From: an uncultured Oscillospiraceae bacterium
GTDB taxonomy: Bacteria > Bacillota > Clostridia > Oscillospirales > Oscillospiraceae
Reading direction: 5' to 3'
Length of the DNA: 8,611 nucleotides
NCBI GenBank assembly: GCA_934661715.1
Contig: CAKUJL010000050.1
Coordinates: 1 to 8,611 of the forward strand
Made by a program: the position numbers and the translations under genes. Numbering within the stretch: the stretch's first letter is position 1; each line of letters begins with the position of its first letter. The notes beneath the pieces are model-generated. The model worked only from the letters and a program-made list of their open reading frames with translations, was not told where the DNA came from and did no database searches. Shown piece by piece: positions 5,360 to 8,611 of the stretch.

Positions 5360-5731
5360 TCAGTTTGTATGCAGATGGCCGCCCGTCTGATCACACGTTT
5401 CGTGTACGTAAGCTTCGACGAGAAGCCCCTCAAAAAGCTCCGGCCGGACGGCCTTCAGCGCCTCGCAGAATGCCGCGTAGTCCGGCCTTGTGACCGGCAC
5501 GAGCACCGCCTGCCGCGTTTCAAAGAGCACGTCCTTCGCCGTGAAGCAGAGGCAGTCGACGGGATGCTTGTGGTCCTTCGTCACGCGCTGCAAAAGCTTC
5601 AGGCTTTCTATATCGCTGCACGGAAAGATGATCATCGTCCGCTCACAAAAGACAGACACTGCCGCCCCCGCGCCGGTTTCCTCCGGCAGGACCTCGATCG
5701 TGTCCTCCGGCAAAAGCACATATTCCTTCAA
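5360..5731 (-). CDS. Unrecognised 123-residue protein coupled to yqeB
   Basis: I do not recognise this family. The start is TTG at 5731, whose last two bases overlap the TGA stop of yqeB (TTGA). GGAGG lies 7 nt upstream, and no in-frame ATG occurs before codon 33. The protein is soluble, with no membrane or signal segment. Predicted beta-rich parts are near 12-38 and 74-81, and helices near 41-50, 84-94 and 97-106. It has six cysteines, including a CxC pair (VDCLCF, Cys60/Cys62). The His/Cys-rich tail is HETCDQTGGHLH (His110, Cys113, His119, His121). Together these could bind a metal, but this is inference. As the third gene of an overlapping set with yqeC and yqeB, it may assist maturation of selenium-dependent molybdenum hydroxylases or handle selenium or a cofactor. 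Alternatively it may simply be co-transcribed. Confidence 0.82.
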   Translation of the reverse strand: MKEYVLLPEDTIEVLPEETGAGAAVSVFCERTMIIFPCSDIESLKLLQRVTKDHKHPVDCLCFTAKDVLFETRQAVLVPVTRPDYAAFCEALKAVRPELFEGLLVEAYVHETCDQTGGHLHTN

Positions 5732-6552
5732 AGCCGTCCCTCCATGGAAAGCCGCACGTCCTTTTTGACCAGCGGCACTTTGGACAAGATCGCCTCGAGA
5801 ACGCCGCCCGCGATCGCGCTGGCCTTGTCCGAGACGGTGTAGCAGTTGGCGACCGTTCCGCGCGGGTCGACATCGCCCGACTTCATGCCCTTTACGACCG
5901 GCGTTCCATCCGGCAGAATCCCGCGCAGAACGCCCGAGATCGTGCAGACCATCGGCTTTCCGTCCACTTCTCCGACCGTTTCGCCGGACTCAACCAAGGC
6001 TCCAATGTCCCGCAGCTGGTGGAAAATGCCCGTCTCCGGCGCACGCAGCACGCGCTCTCCGGCAAAGCCGCCGATGAGGCCCGGAATGTTCGTGTTCGGG
6101 ATCGGTTCGCCGTCCCAGATAACTCTTCCCAGCGTGTGCCCGCGCATCGTCTCGACCACCGCGTGGCAGTCCCGTCCGGCGCAGAAGCCCGGCCCCAGTG
6201 CGATGACGAGCGGCGCATCGGTAATGTTCGTCCCCAGATTTTTCTTCGCCAGAATCCCGTCGACGAGCACGTCCGGATGCAGCCACGCGCGGCTTTTTGC
6301 TTCCGGGTCGGGCAGCACGGGAATAACTCCTGCGTCCAGCGCCGCTTTGACCTCCTGCGCCGTCTCGCAGCGCACGGCCGTAGCGTCTTCTACCGTTGTT
6401 TTCCCAAAGCGGATGGCCTGTGAGAAGCAGACCGTCCTTCGAATGGCCGTCGGCTGCGGAAGATCGGTCATCACGACCGGAAATCCCGCCCGATGCAGCC
6501 GCAGCGCAACGCCGGAGGCCAAATCTCCCGCGCCGCGAATCAGCACAAGCAT
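5728..6552 (-). CDS. yqeB: YqeB, EF2563-family selenium-dependent molybdenum hydroxylase accessory protein
   Basis: The product is 274 residues from ATG at 6552, chosen because GAAGGAG lies 8 nt upstream; an in-frame TTG at 6570 is less likely. The N-terminus VLIRGAGDLASGVALRLHRA (3-22) is a Rossmann-like nucleotide-binding turn typical of this family. Further family features are VMTDLPQPTAIRRTV (27-41), a conserved Asp/Lys-rich segment LAKKNLGTN (101-109), and IALGPGFCAGRDCHAVVETMRGH (117-139) with Cys124 and Cys129. The C-terminal half has DGKPMVCTISGVLRGILPDG and KSGDVDPRG. Comparative genomics ties YqeB to selenium-dependent molybdenum hydroxylases and labile selenium use; its biochemical reaction is not settled. 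It overlaps the end of yqeC by 13 nt and the start of the 123-codon gene by 3 nt. No hydroxylase, selD or molybdopterin gene lies in the window. Confidence 0.93.
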   Translation of the reverse strand: MLVLIRGAGDLASGVALRLHRAGFPVVMTDLPQPTAIRRTVCFSQAIRFGKTTVEDATAVRCETAQEVKAALDAGVIPVLPDPEAKSRAWLHPDVLVDGILAKKNLGTNITDAPLVIALGPGFCAGRDCHAVVETMRGHTLGRVIWDGEPIPNTNIPGLIGGFAGERVLRAPETGIFHQLRDIGALVESGETVGEVDGKPMVCTISGVLRGILPDGTPVVKGMKSGDVDPRGTVANCYTVSDKASAIAGGVLEAILSKVPLVKKDVRLSMEGRL

Positions 6553-7211
6553 ACAATATTCTCCTTCCAAAGCGACCCCGCCGCGACCGGGCTGTGCAAA
6601 AATCCCGCCAGCTCCCGCGCGTTTGCAAGCGCCGCTTCCGTTTCCACCTGATTGACGAGCACCCGCGTGTGCAGCGCCTCGAGCTCCAGCAGCTTCGCGG
6701 CCAGATACGGCGTCGCCAGATCGTCCTCCGAAACGCCGAGCTTGCGTGCATACAGCTCCGGCCGGTGCGCCGCGTCACAGATTGGCCGGTTCAGCCCCGA
6801 CGCGCCGAGCACCAGGATCGTCTGGTTCGCCTCCGCGGGAATGACCGGTTCGAAGCTTGCGTGCGCCTTCAAGGGCCGGTGCTTCGAACCGTCGGCCTCG
6901 ACAAAAATATAATCCGCGAGCGTCATCAGCCTTTCCATCGGAACGGCAGGGGCCGAGAACTTCCCCTCCACGCTTTTTGTGCCCACGCACACGCAGTTCG
7001 TTTTGCAGAGCGCCGCGGCGATCTCGTCTTCGCTTTCCGACAGCACGCACGGCAGGTGCTCCGGCGGCAGAATGTGCGTCGTGGTGCAGACAATGACGCG
7101 TGCGTCCCTGGCCGCTTCCCGCGCGAGGGCATATAAAAGCGTCGTCTTCCCGCCGCCGCCGATGATCGCGGTGACGCCGGGCTCGATTTCCAGCAGCTTC
7201 AGCAGCTCCAC
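6540..7211 (-). CDS. yqeC: YqeC, selenium-dependent hydroxylase accessory P-loop protein
   Basis: The start taken is GTG at 7211, giving 223 residues. The frame remains open to TTG at 7301, but that would put the first codons upstream of the promoter at 7255-7283, so the longer version is rejected. GGGG lies 6 nt before the GTG. The protein begins with the family N-terminus ELLKLLEIEPGVTAIIGGGGKTTLL, whose Walker A loop is GGGGKTT (18-24). It continues with VIVCTTTHILPP (39-50), the Walker-B-like YIFVEADGSKHRPLKAH (101-117), ILVLGASGLNRPI and a C-terminal helical part. YqeC is a predicted NTPase acting with YqeB in the selenium-dependent molybdenum hydroxylase system. It is first in the operon yqeC-yqeB-unknown and has its own promoter with an operator-like dyad. 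Confidence 0.92.
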   Translation of the reverse strand: MELLKLLEIEPGVTAIIGGGGKTTLLYALAREAARDARVIVCTTTHILPPEHLPCVLSESEDEIAAALCKTNCVCVGTKSVEGKFSAPAVPMERLMTLADYIFVEADGSKHRPLKAHASFEPVIPAEANQTILVLGASGLNRPICDAAHRPELYARKLGVSEDDLATPYLAAKLLELEALHTRVLVNQVETEAALANARELAGFLHSPVAAGSLWKENIVCLC

Positions 7212-7239
7212 GCACTTCCCCGCCCTTTCGTTTGTGTTA

Positions 7240-7259
7240 ACTAACAGTATTCTGATAGT
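7240..7259. promoter_or_regulatory. Operator-like dyad over the yqeC -10 box
   Basis: ACTAACAG (7240-7247) and CTGATAGT (7252-7259) are inverted copies with seven of eight positions matching, separated by TATT. The dyad covers most of the -10 box and the predicted start site of the yqeC promoter, the usual place for a repressor site. The regulator is unknown. Confidence 0.4.
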
Positions 7260-7283
7260 AACACGCCGCCCGCGAAACGTCAA
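7255..7283 (-). promoter_or_regulatory. Sigma-A promoter of the yqeC operon
   Basis: On the minus strand TTGACG (7278-7283) and TACTAT (7255-7260) are separated by 17 bp. Transcription would begin near 7247, leaving a leader of about 36 nt to the GTG at 7211. This promoter position also fixes the yqeC start codon. Confidence 0.72.
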
Positions 7284-7294
7284 GCCGCGCAAGG

Positions 7295-7323
7295 TTGACA
7301 AGGGCTGTTCTCCTTTTTACAAT
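7295..7323 (+). promoter_or_regulatory. Sigma-A promoter of the traX-family gene
   Basis: TTGACA (7295-7300), a 17-bp spacer and TACAAT (7318-7323) form a near-consensus promoter. Its -35 box lies only 11 bp from the -35 box of the yqeC promoter, so the two genes are divergently transcribed from adjacent promoters. Confidence 0.82.
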
Positions 7324-7351
7324 AGGGTTAGCCCAAAAAGGAGGCGTTTTT

Positions 7352-8104
7352 ATGCCAGACACCCGCCGCGGTTTGAGTGCCAACGCGCTCAAGCTGATCG
7401 CGATCATCGCCATGACGCTCGACCACATTGCGTGGCTCTTGTACCCCGGCTATCCAACGGAAGCTTTGCCGCTGGCCATCCACATCCTCGGACGGCTGAC
7501 GTGCCCCATCATGTGCTATTTCATCGCCGAGGGCTACCATTACACGAGCTCCTTCCGGCGCTATGCCCTGCGGCTGTTCCTGCTTGCCGTCGTGTCGCAC
7601 TTTGCTTACGTTTTCGCCTCCAACGCATACACAAACTGGCATTCGTTTCTCCCATTTTACAATGGCAGCATTCTCAACCAGACGGGCGTCGTGTGGTCGC
7701 TGCTGGGAGGGCTTCTTATGCTGCGGGTCAATGACACGCACTGGCCGGAGGCGAAAAAGGCCGCGTGCATCCTGCTTCTGAGCCTCGTGACCTTCCCGGC
7801 GGACTGGAGCTGCATCGCCGCGCTGTGCATTTTGTCGATCGGCTCGAACCGCGGCAATAGCAAAAAGCAGCTTTTATGGTGCGCGTTTTACGTGTGCCTC
7901 TACGCGGCGGTCTACTTCGTATTTCTCGACAGGCTCTACGGCCTCGTGCAGCTGTGCGTCTTCCTGTCTGTGCCGCTGCTGCGGCTCTATAACGGCACGC
8001 GCGGAAAATCAGAACGCCTGAACCGCGTCATGAAGCCGCTCTATTACCTCTATTATCCCCTGCACCTGTTCGTGATTGGAATCGCCCGCGAATTGCTGCA
8101 TTGA
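7352..8104 (+). CDS. TraX-family integral membrane protein
   Basis: The product is 250 residues from ATG at 7352, chosen by AAGGAGG 7 nt upstream; the frame extends to 7295, but that lies inside the promoter. Family landmarks are the opening ALKLIAIIAMTLDHIAWLL (12-30) with the conserved Asp24-His25, then IHILGRLTCPIMCYFIAEGY (43-62), followed by HYTSSFRRYALRLFLLAVVSHFAYVFA (63-89). The closing YYLYYPLHLFVIGI is also conserved. It has roughly seven to eight hydrophobic segments and no soluble domain. F-plasmid TraX acetylates the N-terminus of pilin; chromosomal relatives in Firmicutes belong to the same membrane acyltransferase-like family but have no known substrate. No conjugation gene lies nearby, so a role in conjugation is not implied. 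It is monocistronic, with its own promoter and terminator. Confidence 0.92.
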   Translation: MPDTRRGLSANALKLIAIIAMTLDHIAWLLYPGYPTEALPLAIHILGRLTCPIMCYFIAEGYHYTSSFRRYALRLFLLAVVSHFAYVFASNAYTNWHSFLPFYNGSILNQTGVVWSLLGGLLMLRVNDTHWPEAKKAACILLLSLVTFPADWSCIAALCILSIGSNRGNSKKQLLWCAFYVCLYAAVYFVFLDRLYGLVQLCVFLSVPLLRLYNGTRGKSERLNRVMKPLYYLYYPLHLFVIGIARELLH

Positions 8105-8162
8105 AGATGGCAAAAACGCAACATTCTCCGCCCTGACCGCCTGATGCGCGACATGCGGCGCA

Positions 8163-8204
8163 AAAGCCCCAGAACGACCTGATTCCGGGGCTTTCGACTT
8201 TTTT
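8163..8204 (+). terminator. Rho-independent terminator after the traX-family gene
   Basis: AAAGCCCC (8163-8170) pairs with GGGGCTTT (8187-8194), extended inward by GAA/TTC. A TTTTTT run at 8199-8204 follows after four bases. It lies about 60 bp after the stop codon; the 58 bp between hold nothing I can identify. Confidence 0.82.
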
Positions 8205-8215
8205 CCGGAATGGGC

Positions 8216-8244
8216 TTGCCCGCGCCGCATAAATCTGCTACAAT
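8216..8244 (+). promoter_or_regulatory. Sigma-A promoter before the interrupted gene
   Basis: TTGCCC (8216-8221), a 17-bp spacer and TACAAT (8239-8244). Transcription would start near 8251, about 30 nt before the ATG at 8280. It indicates that a gene was expressed here before the MITE insertion. Confidence 0.65.
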
Positions 8245-8279
8245 TTCCCATAGATCATCACAGAAAGCGAGGGCTCCGG

Positions 8280-8611
8280 ATGGAGGAATTATTTAACAGC
8301 AATCTGTTCGCGATCTAGGGTGTATCTGAAAACTCCCAATGTGACCGGCAGCGAGGAGTTTTTGCGCTGAGCAAGACATTTTTCCGCAGGAATACTGACG
8401 TATTTCAAGGAAAAATGGCGCGGCGCAGCGTGAAAAGACCCGCTGTCCGGGTGCGTTGGGAGTTTTCAGATACACCCTAGAATATTTCCGCTGCTTTCTG
8501 AAAAAACACGGCTTTCTGAGCCGCCGGTTTTTCGAAAAAGCGATCTCGGGCGTTCGCACATCGCAGGGCGGCTGCGCTCTTTTCCTGCGCGGATATTCTA
8601 CGCCCGAAATG
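8280..8611 (+). pseudogene. Small gene interrupted by a MITE after 12 codons (runs off right edge)
   Basis: A promoter and GAGGG at 6 nt precede ATG 8280. The frame reads MEELFNSNLFAI and stops at TAG 8316-8318, exactly at the left end of an inserted foldback element. After the element, the frame starting GAA TAT TTC at 8480 stays open to the window end. It has codon use like the neighbours and reads EYFRCFLKKHGFLSRRFF and onward to GYSTPEM. I do not recognise this product. Simple removal of the element with one CTAG copy does not restore the frame, since it leaves an in-frame TAG. Removing TA as well joins ATC directly to GAA. A second frame after the element is also open, so the downstream assignment is tentative. 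Confidence 0.45.
8315..8480. mobile_element. Foldback MITE of about 160 bp flanked by CTAG
   Basis: The ends are inverted repeats of about 22 bp: GGGTGTATCTGAAAACTCCC plus AA on the left (from 8318) and the exact reverse complement on the right (to 8477). Both ends are flanked by CTAG (8315-8318 and 8477-8480), which fits target duplication of TA or CTAG. The interior continues as an imperfect palindrome centred near 8393: CATTTTTCC against GGAAAAATG, GGAATAC against GTATTTC, and matching CAGCG-rich segments further out, so the whole element folds into one long hairpin. It encodes no protein. The end sequence and target preference resemble IS5-family (IS427/IS1031-like) elements, so it was probably mobilised by such a transposase; this is inference. 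Confidence 0.88.

Noticed and set aside
4636..5493. A 285-codon plus-strand frame crossing the exporter start and the palindrome cluster.
   Set aside because: It runs antisense to two credible genes and through several palindromes, has no ribosome binding site, and its composition (His/Arg/Pro-rich) is that of a shadow frame.
7212..7301. N-terminal extension of YqeC to TTG 7301.
   Set aside because: It would begin upstream of a good promoter and its start site, and YqeC proteins normally begin shortly before the P-loop.
5846..7734. Several plus-strand frames of 130-270 codons opposite yqeB and yqeC.
   Set aside because: All are complementary to conserved genes and give Arg/Pro/Ser-rich products without family similarity.
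8293..8559. An 88-codon minus-strand frame across the MITE.
   Set aside because: It spans the whole inserted element and its flanks and has no ribosome binding site or recognisable product.
1..8611. CRISPR array, tRNA or rRNA genes.
   Set aside because: No regularly spaced direct repeats, no tRNA cloverleaf signature and no rRNA-like sequence were seen on either strand.

Overview
The window looks like chromosomal DNA from a GC-rich anaerobic Clostridia, probably Oscillospiraceae-like. This rests on high GC at third codon positions, strong AGGAGG ribosome binding sites, sigma-A promoters with 17-bp spacers, and the gene set: MgtE, the selenium-dependent hydroxylase accessory proteins YqeB and YqeC, a TraX-family membrane protein, an ArAE/FUSC exporter and a NimA-like flavoprotein. 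The taxonomic call is inference; no rRNA or tRNA gene is visible.

Layout. (1) Bases 1-1055, minus strand: the N-terminal part of an alanyl-tRNA editing protein (AlaX type), running off the left edge. It has its own promoter and a strong leader hairpin. (2) Bases 1230-1643: a promoter with a perfect TTGACA box, about 230 nt of apparently structured RNA, a rho-independent terminator, then a hairpin covering the ribosome binding site of mgtE. (3) Bases 1644-3058: the magnesium transporter gene mgtE and a 17-bp terminator. (4) Bases 3084-3193: an intergenic repeat with inverted ends. (5) Bases 3216-4938, minus strand: a tight three-gene operon encoding an ArAE/FUSC membrane protein, a pyridoxamine-phosphate-oxidase-fold (NimA-like) protein and a two-helix membrane protein. 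(6) Bases 4939-5162: a cluster of palindromes. (7) Bases 5163-5297, minus strand: a 44-codon gene. (8) Bases 5360-7211, minus strand: the overlapping genes yqeC, yqeB and an unrecognised 123-codon gene. (9) Bases 7240-7323: two back-to-back promoters, one with an operator-like dyad. (10) Bases 7352-8104: a TraX-family gene and its terminator. (11) Bases 8216-8611: a promoter and the start of a gene interrupted after 12 codons by a foldback MITE of about 160 bp.

How the genes relate. YqeC and YqeB are known accessory proteins of the selenium-dependent molybdenum hydroxylase system. The third gene is coupled to them by a TTGA stop/start overlap, so it is a reasonable candidate for a further component. 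No hydroxylase subunit lies in the window. The other genes are housekeeping or transport functions with no obvious common pathway.

The most interesting material is non-coding. The main item is the mgtE leader: a strong promoter, multi-helix RNA with a possible pseudoknot, a terminator and a sequestered ribosome binding site. I see no sequence hallmarks of the M-box magnesium riboswitch in it. It may be a different cis-regulator of mgtE, or an independent small RNA gene located upstream.
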